A stretch of 64,000 nt of DNA from Kluyvera ascorbata_C (GTDB lineage Bacteria > Pseudomonadota > Gammaproteobacteria > Enterobacterales > Enterobacteriaceae): positions 868,001 through 932,000 of the forward strand of contig NZ_JBIQOI010000001.1 of assembly GCF_044197065.1 (NCBI RefSeq). Reading direction: 5' to 3'. Positions within the stretch are counted from its first letter, which is position 1. Each line of letters starts with the position of its first letter. This document shows positions 25,352 to 33,638 of this stretch, in pieces. The notes under the pieces were generated by a model. The model had not been told where the DNA came from and did no database searches. It was given only the letters and a program-made list of their open reading frames with translations. The position numbers and the translations under genes were made by a program.

Positions 25352-25816
25352 ATGCGTTTCTGGACTCTTTTTCTTGTGGCATTCATTTTAGCAGGGTGTA
25401 GCAGCCACCGGGCGCCGCCACCAAATCCGCGACTTTCGGATTCCATCGCCGTGATTGCCGGCCTTAATGACCAGCTACAGAATTGGCATGGTACGCCTTA
25501 TCGCTATGGCGGCATGACTCGCCGCGGCGTTGATTGCTCGGCGTTTGTGCTGATGACTTTCCGCGACAAGTTTGAAATGCAGTTGCCAAGGGAGACACGG
25601 CAACAGGCGAAAATTGGCACTGAGATAGATAAAGACGAATTGCTGCCAGGCGATTTAGTCTTTTTCAAAACCGGAGCGGGAGAGAGCGGGCTACATGTCG
25701 GTATCTACGATACGGATAACCAGTTTATTCACGCGTCAACCAGCCAGGGCGTGACGCGTTCCTCACTGGATAACGTATACTGGCGAAAGAATTTCTGGCA
25801 AGCCAGACGAATTTAA
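25352..25816 (+). CDS. nlpC: NlpC, NlpC/P60-family lipoprotein
   Basis: A 154-aa outer-envelope lipoprotein, the K-12 length. The lipobox is LAGC with Cys16. The NlpC/P60 cysteine-peptidase domain fills the rest, with the catalytic triad Cys62 (in GVDCSAF), His115 (LHVGIYD) and His127 (FIHAST). It is predicted to cut peptide stems in peptidoglycan; its exact bond in E. coli is not firmly established. A very strong terminator follows. Confidence 0.95.
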   Translation: MRFWTLFLVAFILAGCSSHRAPPPNPRLSDSIAVIAGLNDQLQNWHGTPYRYGGMTRRGVDCSAFVLMTFRDKFEMQLPRETRQQAKIGTEIDKDELLPGDLVFFKTGAGESGLHVGIYDTDNQFIHASTSQGVTRSSLDNVYWRKNFWQARRI

Positions 25817-25818
25817 TC

Positions 25819-25857
25819 AAAAAGAAAAGGAGGCGAAATGCCTCCTTTTCTTTTAAT
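25819..25857. terminator. Terminator after nlpC
   Basis: A 15-bp perfect stem, AAAAGAAAAGGAGGC / GCCTCCTTTTCTTTT, with a GAAAT loop. It works on either strand. Confidence 0.93.
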
Positions 25858-26096
25858 TGGCGGTGAAAGTTTAAATAAATAGCCTGCTATATTCTGATTT
25901 TTGTTAGGCGAGATCATAGAACTTAAGGTTGATTGTGTTATTCCGTGACTTTCGATTACAATCATTACGATCCAGTGACGGACCGATGAAATAAAAAGGA
26001 ACCGATGAAAGGAATAGGCACAGCATCCATTACCGTAGGTTTTTTGCTTTGTGACGTCAGGAACCCGGACATGACTTTTAGTGAAGGGCAGTCGCA

Positions 26097-26810
26097 ATGA
26101 TTGTATCGCTGGATAATACATATAGTTCTCAGTTGTATTTTCTTCCCGCCCGAAATAGTGACGGGCATCTTGTTGGCTTAAAAGTGGTGTGCCAGTTTAG
26201 CGGTCTTAATAACCACGTTCGCATTCCAACTAGCCTGGTCTTACCCCGCCTTACTCAACAACAAGAAATAACCTTGTTCCAGGAGAAACTGGCGCTGTTG
26301 ACCACCTGCCAGCTGTTTTTTATGCAGCATAATCTGACCGCCTGGATAATGATCCCGCCTGGCGTGGTTGATGCATTACTCAATGATGAAGTACTCGCTG
26401 CCAGCGTGCAGCGCTTGCCTTTTTTGGAGCTTGCCGTCAGTGAACAGTTTCCTGGGTTGAATGATATCGATGAGAATCACCCGCTCTGCAAGCTTAGCCA
26501 TAATTTCCCGCTCGCACTAAGCGATTTTGGTGCGGGTAATGCCTCTACCAAAGCGGTTTTCGCCGGGCTATTTAAACGTATTGTGCTGGATAAAAGCTTT
26601 GTGCAGCGCCAGCTCAAATCACTCTCGTTTGAGCCTTTTATGCGCGCTATTGTGAGTCAGATACAGCCGTACTGTCAGGGCATCATGATATCGGGGATTG
26701 ATAACGAAACTATTCGTCAGCGCGTCATACCTTATGGTTTTAACGGTATGCTTGGTAGTTTATGGCCAGTGGTGCCAGAATCATCTTTAATAACATTAGT
26801 GCAACAATAA
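26097..26810 (+). CDS. ydiV: YdiV, degenerate EAL protein (anti-FlhDC factor)
   Basis: A 237-aa protein with a degenerate EAL fold. It lacks the EAL catalytic triplet and most metal ligands (the segment where EAL is expected reads FLELAVSEQ). In Salmonella and E. coli, YdiV/RflP binds FlhD4C2, blocks class-2 flagellar transcription and directs FlhDC to ClpXP. It does not degrade c-di-GMP. The 280-base leader before the start has weak ribosome binding (GGGCAGTCGCA), in keeping with the known poor translation of ydiV. Confidence 0.92.
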   Translation: MIVSLDNTYSSQLYFLPARNSDGHLVGLKVVCQFSGLNNHVRIPTSLVLPRLTQQQEITLFQEKLALLTTCQLFFMQHNLTAWIMIPPGVVDALLNDEVLAASVQRLPFLELAVSEQFPGLNDIDENHPLCKLSHNFPLALSDFGAGNASTKAVFAGLFKRIVLDKSFVQRQLKSLSFEPFMRAIVSQIQPYCQGIMISGIDNETIRQRVIPYGFNGMLGSLWPVVPESSLITLVQQ

Positions 26811-26871
26811 CCCTGCGGTTCCTCGGGTGTTTTACGTACCGTAACCCAATACACTACGGACAGGAGGAATC

Positions 26872-28314
26872 ATGAACCTGTCATTTAACACTCGCTGGCG
26901 CGATGAGCTGCCGGGATTTTACACGTCGCTACAGCCTACGCCGCTGAGCAATGCTCGCGTTGTCTGGCATAACGCACCGCTAGCGCAGGAATTAGCTATT
27001 CCTGAAGCATTATTTTCCCCATCAAAAGGGGCAGGTGTGTGGGGCGGCGAAACGCTACTACCGGGAATGTCACCGTTGGCGCAGGTCTACAGCGGCCATC
27101 AGTTTGGCGCCTGGGCCGGTCAGCTTGGTGACGGACGCGGTATTCTGCTGGGTGAACAGCAGTTGGAAAATGCCAAAACGCTCGACTGGCACCTGAAAGG
27201 CGCGGGCCTGACGCCCTATTCGAGAATGGGGGACGGTCGCGCGGTTCTGCGTTCCACGATACGCGAAAGCCTGGCCTCTGAGGCGATGCACTATTTGGGG
27301 ATCGCCGGCACGCGCGCGTTGGCTATCGTTTCTAGCGATACGCCGGTCTACCGAGAGACGGTGGAGTCTGGTGCCATGTTAATGCGCGTTGCCGAGAGCC
27401 ATATTCGCTTCGGTCACTTTGAACATTTCTATTATCGCCGCGAGATGGAGAAGGTTCGTCAGCTTGCGGATTACGCTATTCGTCATCATTGGCCCCACCT
27501 GCAGGATGAACCCGACCGCTACGGTTTGTGGTTCCAGGATATGGTATCCCGCACGGCAATAATGATTGCTCGCTGGCAAACGGTAGGGTTTGCCCACGGC
27601 GTGATGAACACCGATAACATGTCGATCCTGGGTCTGACGATGGATTACGGTCCGTTCGGTTTTCTGGATGATTATCAGCCGGAATACATTTGCAATCATA
27701 CGGATACCCAGGGACGTTATCGTTTCGATAATCAGCCAGCGGTAGGACTGTGGAATTTGCAGTGCCTGGCGCAGTCGCTGTCGACGCTGATTGATGTGGA
27801 TACGCTCAACGCGGCGCTGGAGGGATATCAGCACACGTTATTCCGGGAATATGGCCAGCGAATGCGCCAGAAGCTAGGATTGTTTAGCGAGGAGGGCGGG
27901 GATAACGATCTGCTCAACGGCCTGTATGCGCTGATGGAGCGTGAGGGCAGCGACTACACGCGCACCTTCCGCCTGCTGAGCGATACTGAACAGCAGAGCG
28001 CAGCATCGCCGTTGCGCGATGAGTTTATCGACAGAGCGGCATTTGATGACTGGTTCACACGCTATCGCTCCCGTTTGCAGCAGGAGCACATTGATGATGC
28101 CCAGCGGCAGCAGGCGATGAAGCACGCCAATCCCGCTCTGGTTCTGCGTAACTGGCTGGCACAGCGTGCGATTGAACAGGCTGAAAAGGGCGACTATCAG
28201 GAACTGCAGCATCTTCATGAAGCGCTTCGTGACCCGTGGCGAGACCGTGATGATGATTACAGCCGCCGTCCGCCTGATTGGGGTAAACGGCTGGAGGTGA
28301 GCTGTTCAAGCTAG
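26872..28314 (+). CDS. selO: SelO (YdiU), protein adenylyltransferase
   Basis: A pseudokinase-fold enzyme that transfers AMP from ATP to Ser/Thr/Tyr of redox proteins such as SucA and GrxA in E. coli. It has 480 aa (K-12: 478). The glycine-rich loop and kinase-like core are seen in GQLGDGRGILLGE and HLKGAGLTPYSRMGDGRA. The metal site is in GVMNTDNMSILGLTMDYGPFGFLDD. The C-terminus is CSS: the Cys holds the place taken by selenocysteine in eukaryotic SelO. SD AGGAGGA precedes the start. Confidence 0.96.
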   Translation: MNLSFNTRWRDELPGFYTSLQPTPLSNARVVWHNAPLAQELAIPEALFSPSKGAGVWGGETLLPGMSPLAQVYSGHQFGAWAGQLGDGRGILLGEQQLENAKTLDWHLKGAGLTPYSRMGDGRAVLRSTIRESLASEAMHYLGIAGTRALAIVSSDTPVYRETVESGAMLMRVAESHIRFGHFEHFYYRREMEKVRQLADYAIRHHWPHLQDEPDRYGLWFQDMVSRTAIMIARWQTVGFAHGVMNTDNMSILGLTMDYGPFGFLDDYQPEYICNHTDTQGRYRFDNQPAVGLWNLQCLAQSLSTLIDVDTLNAALEGYQHTLFREYGQRMRQKLGLFSEEGGDNDLLNGLYALMEREGSDYTRTFRLLSDTEQQSAASPLRDEFIDRAAFDDWFTRYRSRLQQEHIDDAQRQQAMKHANPALVLRNWLAQRAIEQAEKGDYQELQHLHEALRDPWRDRDDDYSRRPPDWGKRLEVSCSS

Positions 28315-28345
28315 CCGCTATGCTGCGTTGTCGCTGGCAGCGCAG

Positions 28346-28534
28346 CTATTTAGTCAGAATAAGTTTTCCTGCCTGAGTCTGACGGAGCAAATACTGCTGT
28401 TCACCGTGTTCAATAATGACTCGACCTTCCTGACCTAACAGCGTACTGCTGTCGATCCGTCGATCGGTGGGGAGAGGACGAGGAGAGTTATCCTTTTGCG
28501 GTTCCACTGCTGCGCACGTATCCATTAGCGACAT
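28346..28534 (-). CDS. hemP: HemP (YdiE), heme-uptake regulator-family protein
   Basis: A 62-aa protein of the HemP/HmuP family. The conserved C-terminal core is RIDSSTLLGQEGRVIIEHG and YLLRQTQAGKLILTK. In several genera HemP is needed for expression of heme-uptake genes, while in E. coli its role is not defined. A Fur box lies 26 bases upstream on its promoter side, so it should be made under iron limitation. Confidence 0.92.
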   Translation of the reverse strand: MSLMDTCAAVEPQKDNSPRPLPTDRRIDSSTLLGQEGRVIIEHGEQQYLLRQTQAGKLILTK

Positions 28535-28559
28535 ATTTCATAATGAAAATCAATGTAAC

Positions 28560-28578
28560 AATGATAACCATTATCAGT
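28560..28578 (-). promoter_or_regulatory. Fur box upstream of hemP
   Basis: ACTGATAATGGTTATCATT on the minus strand, close to the 19-bp Fur consensus, 26 bases before the hemP start. Confidence 0.8.
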
Positions 28579-28631
28579 AATAGCCATGTTAACCGCAAGC
28601 GTTATTTATCATTTTGTATGACAAGGTTTTA

Positions 28632-28655
28632 TTGCCCGCTGCGTAGCAGCGGGCA
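28632..28655 (-). terminator. Hairpin after aroH
   Basis: TGCCCGCTGC / GCAGCGGGCA, eight bases past the aroH stop, followed on the minus strand by AATAAAACC rather than a T-run. It is an intrinsic-like or 3'-protecting stem. Confidence 0.55.
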
Positions 28656-28662
28656 GAGCGTA

Positions 28663-29709
28663 CTACAGGCGGGTCGCGACGGCTGCCGCCAGTTTTTCCA
28701 GCAGCAGTTCGGTATCTTCCCAGCTCAGGCAAGGATCGGTGATTGACTGACCGTAGGTTAACGGCTGGTCGGCAACGATTTTCTGAGTGCCTTCGCGCAG
28801 GAAGCTTTCTGCCATAATCCCGGCAATCGCTGAAGAGCCGTTGCGGATCTGCTGACAGATGTCGTCGCAAACTTCCAACTGACGGCGGTGCTGTTTCTGA
28901 CAGTTACCGTGGCTGAAATCAACCACCAGATGTTCCGGCAGGTCGAACTCGTGCAGCGTATCACAGGCTGCTGCAATATCATCCGCGTGGTAGTTCGGCT
29001 TTTTGCCGCCGCGCATGATGATATGACCGTACGGGTTGCCGCTGGTCTGGTAAATGGTCATCTGGCCATTTTTGTCCGGAGACAGGAACATATGGCTGGC
29101 GCGGGCGGCGCGAATCGCATCCACGGCAATTCGCGTATTGCCGTCGGTACCGTTTTTAAAGCCGACCGGGCAGGAGAGCGCAGAGGCCATCTCGCGGTGA
29201 ATTTGGCTTTCCGTGGTACGTGCTCCGATAGCGCCCCAGCTAATGAGATCGGCGATAAACTGTCCGGTCACCATATCGAGAAATTCGGTCGCTGTCGGTA
29301 CGCCAAGGGTGTTCACCTGCAGCAGTAGCTTACGGGCCTGCTCAATGCCGTGATTCACGCGGTAGCTGCCGTTGAGATCCGGATCGGAGATCAAGCCTTT
29401 CCAGCCCACCACGGTGCGCGGCTTTTCAAAATAGGTGCGCATCACGATTTCGAGTTCGCCCTGATGCTTTTCGCGCAACTGCTGTAAACGGCGCGCGTAA
29501 TCCATTGCGGCATCAAGGTCGTGAATAGAACAAGGGCCGACGATTGCCAGCAGGCGACGGTCTTCACCGTTAAGAATTTTTTCAATGCGGCGACGTGAAG
29601 CGGTAACGTGCGCCGCGACGTCTGGTGATACAGGGTGGCGCTGAGCAAGTTCAGCAGGCGTAATCAGGCTCTCAATGCGAGCGGTACGCAGTTCATCGGT
29701 CTTATTCAT
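28663..29709 (-). CDS. aroH: AroH, Trp-sensitive DAHP synthase
   Basis: Condenses phosphoenolpyruvate and erythrose 4-phosphate, the first step of the shikimate pathway; this isozyme is inhibited by tryptophan. 348 aa, the K-12 length. The class I DAHP signature is visible in IVGPCSIHD, RTYFEKPRTVVGWKGL, GARTTESQIHRE (substrate arginine and metal sites) and VDFSHGNCQK. A trp operator with a matching promoter lies about 140 bases upstream, overlapping the end of ppsR, so TrpR should repress it. Confidence 0.97.
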   Translation of the reverse strand: MNKTDELRTARIESLITPAELAQRHPVSPDVAAHVTASRRRIEKILNGEDRRLLAIVGPCSIHDLDAAMDYARRLQQLREKHQGELEIVMRTYFEKPRTVVGWKGLISDPDLNGSYRVNHGIEQARKLLLQVNTLGVPTATEFLDMVTGQFIADLISWGAIGARTTESQIHREMASALSCPVGFKNGTDGNTRIAVDAIRAARASHMFLSPDKNGQMTIYQTSGNPYGHIIMRGGKKPNYHADDIAAACDTLHEFDLPEHLVVDFSHGNCQKQHRRQLEVCDDICQQIRNGSSAIAGIMAESFLREGTQKIVADQPLTYGQSITDPCLSWEDTELLLEKLAAAVATRL

Positions 29710-29850
29710 GGATATCTCAGAAATTTGTTGCTTCGCCAGTCAATATGCTGGGAAGTGATGCACATCACGATAAACCAATCCCCGCTAAATTCAAGGGTGA
29801 CGCGTAATGTGCGCTCAATCACACTGCTATGATAAACAAATTTGATGCAT

Positions 29851-29870
29851 TGTACTAGTGTATTAGTACA
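29851..29870 (-). promoter_or_regulatory. trp operator / aroH promoter
   Basis: TGTACTAATACACTAGTACA on the minus strand closely matches the TrpR operator (CTAGT inverted repeats). A -10 box TATCAT lies 21 bases downstream (about 29825-29830). The operator overlaps the ppsR stop codon. The same arrangement controls aroH in E. coli. Confidence 0.8.
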
Positions 29871-30696
29871 TTCTGCGGCTCAGCCCCATGATGTCCATGA
29901 TTTTAGTAGCAATTTCTTCTACGGAGTAATTAGTACTGTTCAGCCACGGGATCTGGTGCCTGCGGTACAGTGCCTCAACTTCCGCGACTTCCATTCGGCA
30001 CTGGCGCATTGAGGCGTAGCGACTGTTCTCCCGACGCTCTTCGCGGATGGCTGCAAGGCGTTCCGGGTTAATCGTCAGCCCAAACAGCTTGTGCTGAAGC
30101 GGCTTCAATGACGTGGGCAGGACGAGGTTATCCATATCATCGGCAATAAACGGGTAGTTGGCGGCACGAATACCAAACTGCATCGCCAGGTAAAGGCTCG
30201 TCGGGGTTTTTCCACAGCGCGATACGCCAAGCAGGATGACCTGCGCTTGGTCGAGGTTGCGCAGTGAGATACCGTCGTCGTGCGCCAGCGTGTAATCAAT
30301 GGCGGCAATACGGGCGTCGTACTTGGTCAGGTTACCCGGCGTTAAGCCGTGGGTGCGGTGGGCAATAGGGGTCGGGTCAAGCTTAAGTTCTTCCTGCAAG
30401 GGGGCCACCAACGCCTGAACGATGTCCTGACAAAACCCTTCACATTGCAGAATAATGTCGCGAATTTCGGGAATAACGATGGAATAGAAGACCAGCGGGC
30501 GAATTCCGGTTTGCTGATAGATAGCGTCAATTTGCTCCTTCACCGCCCTGGCACGGCTTTCACTTTCGATAAACGGCAGTGTGATACTGTTTATCGCCAC
30601 CGGGAACTGCGACATCACCGCGTGGCCGAGGACTTCTGCCGTAATGGCGGTACCGTCAGAAATATAAAATACCTGCCTGTCGACTGCGTTATCCAT
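29863..30696 (-). CDS. ppsR: PpsR (YdiA), PEP synthetase regulatory protein
   Basis: A bifunctional DUF299 protein that uses ADP to phosphorylate and inactivate PEP synthetase (on a Thr beside the catalytic His) and inorganic phosphate to reactivate it. 277 aa, K-12 length. The P-loop GVSRCGKTPTSLYLAMQFG is near residues 153-171. It is divergent from its target ppsA across a 331-base control region. Its terminal codons double as the aroH operator. Confidence 0.96.
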   Translation of the reverse strand: MDNAVDRQVFYISDGTAITAEVLGHAVMSQFPVAINSITLPFIESESRARAVKEQIDAIYQQTGIRPLVFYSIVIPEIRDIILQCEGFCQDIVQALVAPLQEELKLDPTPIAHRTHGLTPGNLTKYDARIAAIDYTLAHDDGISLRNLDQAQVILLGVSRCGKTPTSLYLAMQFGIRAANYPFIADDMDNLVLPTSLKPLQHKLFGLTINPERLAAIREERRENSRYASMRQCRMEVAEVEALYRRHQIPWLNSTNYSVEEIATKIMDIMGLSRRMY

Positions 30697-30923
30697 ATTG
30701 CTTGACTCCCATTAATTGCCTGAAAGGGTAAATTAAATTTAAACACAACCCTGTGCCATTTGTCTTAAATTTAAAAAATGAAACGGTATTTTTATTTTTA
30801 ATGAAATGGTCGTTTCAATTTCCAAAAGATGCCAATAGACCGCCGGTTGTTGTGCCTTTTTAGTTGAATCAGTAGGTTATGAATAACCGGGAATCAATCC
30901 GAAAAAGTAAAAAAATAATTTGC

Positions 30924-30937
30924 TTACACGATTCACC
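30924..30937. promoter_or_regulatory. Cra (FruR) site in the ppsR-ppsA control region
   Basis: TTACACGATTCACC, whose complement GGTGAATCGTGTAA fits the Cra consensus TGAATCGNTTCA in the conserved half. Cra activates ppsA in E. coli from a site in this region. It lies about 90 bases before the ppsA start. Confidence 0.6.
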
Positions 30938-31027
30938 GTTTTTTTCAGCCGTTTAAATATGCGAGGATAATTTAAGTAGTCAGTCGTTACTTATCACTGC
31001 TTCTTTAATCAAAAAAGGATTGTCTCG

Positions 31028-33406
31028 ATGTCCAACAATGGCTCGTCACCGCTGGTGCTTTGGTACAACCAACTCGGCATGAATGATGTAGACAGAGTTG
31101 GAGGCAAAAATGCCTCCTTGGGTGAAATGATTACGAATCTGTCCGGAATGGGGGTTTCTGTCCCTAACGGATTTGCCACCACTGCCGATGCGTTTAATCA
31201 GTTTCTCGACCAGAGCGGTGTGAACCAGCAGATCTATCAACTGTTGGATAACACTGATATTGACGACGTTACCGCCCTGGCGAAAGCCGGCGCGCAGATC
31301 CGCCAGTGGATCATCGACACACCTTTCCAGAGCGAACTGGAACAGGCTATCCACGAAGCCTACAACCAACTGGCAGCCGATAACGCCAACGCCTCTTTCG
31401 CCGTGCGCTCCTCAGCCACCGCGGAAGATATGCCGGATGCGTCCTTCGCCGGTCAGCAAGAAACTTTCCTCAACGTCCAGGGCTATGAAGCGGTGCTGGT
31501 GGCGGTGAAGCATGTCTTTGCCTCGCTGTTTAACGACCGTGCCATCTCCTACCGTGTTCACCAGGGTTACGACCACCGCGGCGTCGCGCTCTCAGCGGGC
31601 GTCCAACTGATGGTGCGTTCCGACCTCGCGTCTTCTGGTGTGATGTTCTCTATCGATACTGAATCCGGCTTCGACCAGGTGGTGTTTATCACTTCCGCGT
31701 GGGGCTTGGGCGAAATGGTCGTACAGGGCGCGGTCAACCCGGATGAGTTCTACGTGCACAAGCCAACGCTTGCCGCAGGCCGCCCGGCGATTGTACGCCG
31801 TACGATGGGATCGAAAAAGATCCGTATGGTCTACGCGCCAACGCAAGAACATGGCAAACAGGTGCGCATTGAAGATGTGCCGCAGCAGCAAGGCGACATC
31901 TTCTCGTTGACCAACGATGAAGTGCAGGAACTGGCGAAGCAGGCCGTGCAGATCGAAAAACACTACGGTCGTCCCATGGACATTGAGTGGGCGAAAGACG
32001 GTCACACCGGCAAACTGTTTATCGTGCAGGCGCGCCCGGAAACCGTGCGTTCGCGCGGACAGGTGATGGAGCGCTACACGCTGCACTCTCAGGGGCGCAT
32101 TGTCTCTGAAGGCCGCGCTATAGGCCACCGCATTGGTGCGGGCCCGGTGAAGGTGATTCATGACATCAGTGAAATGAACCGTATCCAGCCAGGCGATGTG
32201 CTGGTCACCGACATGACCGACCCGGATTGGGAACCGATCATGAAAAAAGCGGCGGCGATTGTCACCAACCGTGGCGGCCGAACCTGCCACGCGGCGATCA
32301 TCGCGCGTGAACTGGGTATTCCTGCGGTAGTAGGCTGTGGTGATGCCACCGAGCGCATGAAGGATGATGAGAAAGTCACCGTCTCCTGCGCCGAAGGCGA
32401 CACTGGCTACGTCTACGCCGACCTGCTGGACTTCAGCGTGAAAAGTTCCAGCGTCGATACCATGCCGGATCTGCCGCTGAAGATCATGATGAATGTCGGC
32501 AACCCTGACCGCGCGTTTGACTTTGCCTGTCTGCCGAACGAGGGCGTCGGTCTTGCGCGCCTGGAGTTCATCATCAACCGTATGATTGGCGTGCACCCAC
32601 GTGCGCTGCTGGAGTTTGATGATCAGGAGCCTAAGCTGCAAAACGAAATCCGCGAGATGATGAAAGGCTTCGACTCGCCGAAAGAGTTTTACGTTGGCCG
32701 TCTGACCGAAGGGATTGCAACGCTGGGCGCAGCGTTCTACCCGAAACGCGTCATTGTCCGTCTCTCTGACTTCAAATCGAACGAATACGCCAACCTGGTG
32801 GGCGGCGAGCGTTACGAGCCGGAAGAAGAGAACCCAATGCTGGGCTTCCGCGGCGCCGGTCGCTACGTTTCCGATAGCTTCCGCGATTGTTTCGCGCTGG
32901 AGTGTGATGCGGTGAAGCGCGTGCGTAACGACATGGGGCTGACTAACGTTGAGATCATGGTGCCGTTCGTGCGTACCGTGGAGCAGGCGAAAGCGGTGGT
33001 GGACGAACTGGCGCGCCAGGGGCTGAAACGCGGTGAGAACGGGCTCAAAATCATCATGATGTGCGAGATCCCGTCTAACGCCTTGCTGGCGGATCAGTTC
33101 CTTGAGCACTTTGACGGTTTCTCTATTGGTTCAAACGACATGACGCAGCTGGCACTGGGTCTTGACCGTGACTCTGGCGTGGTTTCTGCGCTGTTCGACG
33201 AACGCAACGACGCGGTGAAAGCGCTGCTGTCGATGGCGATTCGCGCCGCGAAGAAGCAGGGTAAATACGTGGGCATTTGCGGTCAGGGTCCTTCTGACCA
33301 CGAAGACTTTGCCGCCTGGCTAATGGAAGAGGGGATCGACAGCCTGTCGCTGAACCCGGACACCGTCGTCCAGACCTGGCTGAGCCTGGCTGAACTGAAA
33401 AAATAA
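31028..33406 (+). CDS. ppsA: Phosphoenolpyruvate synthase
   Basis: Converts pyruvate and ATP to phosphoenolpyruvate, AMP and phosphate during growth on three-carbon substrates. 792 aa, the E. coli length. The ATP-grasp domain fills the N-terminal half (VRSSATAEDMPDASFAGQQE). The swivelling phosphohistidine is His421 in GGRTCHAAIIARE, next to the Thr that PpsR phosphorylates. The C-terminal TIM-barrel carries the PEP-utiliser signature with GSNDMTQLALGLDRDSG and Cys in GICGQGPSDH. It is divergent from ppsR. Confidence 0.98.
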   Translation: MSNNGSSPLVLWYNQLGMNDVDRVGGKNASLGEMITNLSGMGVSVPNGFATTADAFNQFLDQSGVNQQIYQLLDNTDIDDVTALAKAGAQIRQWIIDTPFQSELEQAIHEAYNQLAADNANASFAVRSSATAEDMPDASFAGQQETFLNVQGYEAVLVAVKHVFASLFNDRAISYRVHQGYDHRGVALSAGVQLMVRSDLASSGVMFSIDTESGFDQVVFITSAWGLGEMVVQGAVNPDEFYVHKPTLAAGRPAIVRRTMGSKKIRMVYAPTQEHGKQVRIEDVPQQQGDIFSLTNDEVQELAKQAVQIEKHYGRPMDIEWAKDGHTGKLFIVQARPETVRSRGQVMERYTLHSQGRIVSEGRAIGHRIGAGPVKVIHDISEMNRIQPGDVLVTDMTDPDWEPIMKKAAAIVTNRGGRTCHAAIIARELGIPAVVGCGDATERMKDDEKVTVSCAEGDTGYVYADLLDFSVKSSSVDTMPDLPLKIMMNVGNPDRAFDFACLPNEGVGLARLEFIINRMIGVHPRALLEFDDQEPKLQNEIREMMKGFDSPKEFYVGRLTEGIATLGAAFYPKRVIVRLSDFKSNEYANLVGGERYEPEEENPMLGFRGAGRYVSDSFRDCFALECDAVKRVRNDMGLTNVEIMVPFVRTVEQAKAVVDELARQGLKRGENGLKIIMMCEIPSNALLADQFLEHFDGFSIGSNDMTQLALGLDRDSGVVSALFDERNDAVKALLSMAIRAAKKQGKYVGICGQGPSDHEDFAAWLMEEGIDSLSLNPDTVVQTWLSLAELKK

Positions 33407-33422
33407 CGCCATTGCGCAGCGA

Positions 33423-33451
33423 AATCCCGGGCATCGACCCGGGATTTTTTT
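33423..33451 (+). terminator. ppsA terminator
   Basis: AATCCCGGG / CCCGGGATT hairpin followed by seven Ts. Confidence 0.92.
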
Positions 33452-33638
33452 GTCCATAGGGTTGCGGAGGATCACACTCCGGAAAGAAAACCAAAAATCA
33501 TAAATCTGCTGGCAATTTCTACAATTGTCCGCCACGCATCACTTCTGAATACTGATTCGCTAATGTAAATACCGTGTGCTTACCCATCATCATTAGCCAA
33601 TGATTTCGGGTACTTATCAGCGACTCAGGAGACCGGCT

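Noticed and set aside
31592..33109. 505-codon open frame on the minus strand
   Set aside because: It is antisense to ppsA, whose protein is conserved; the frame is a by-product of strong codon bias.
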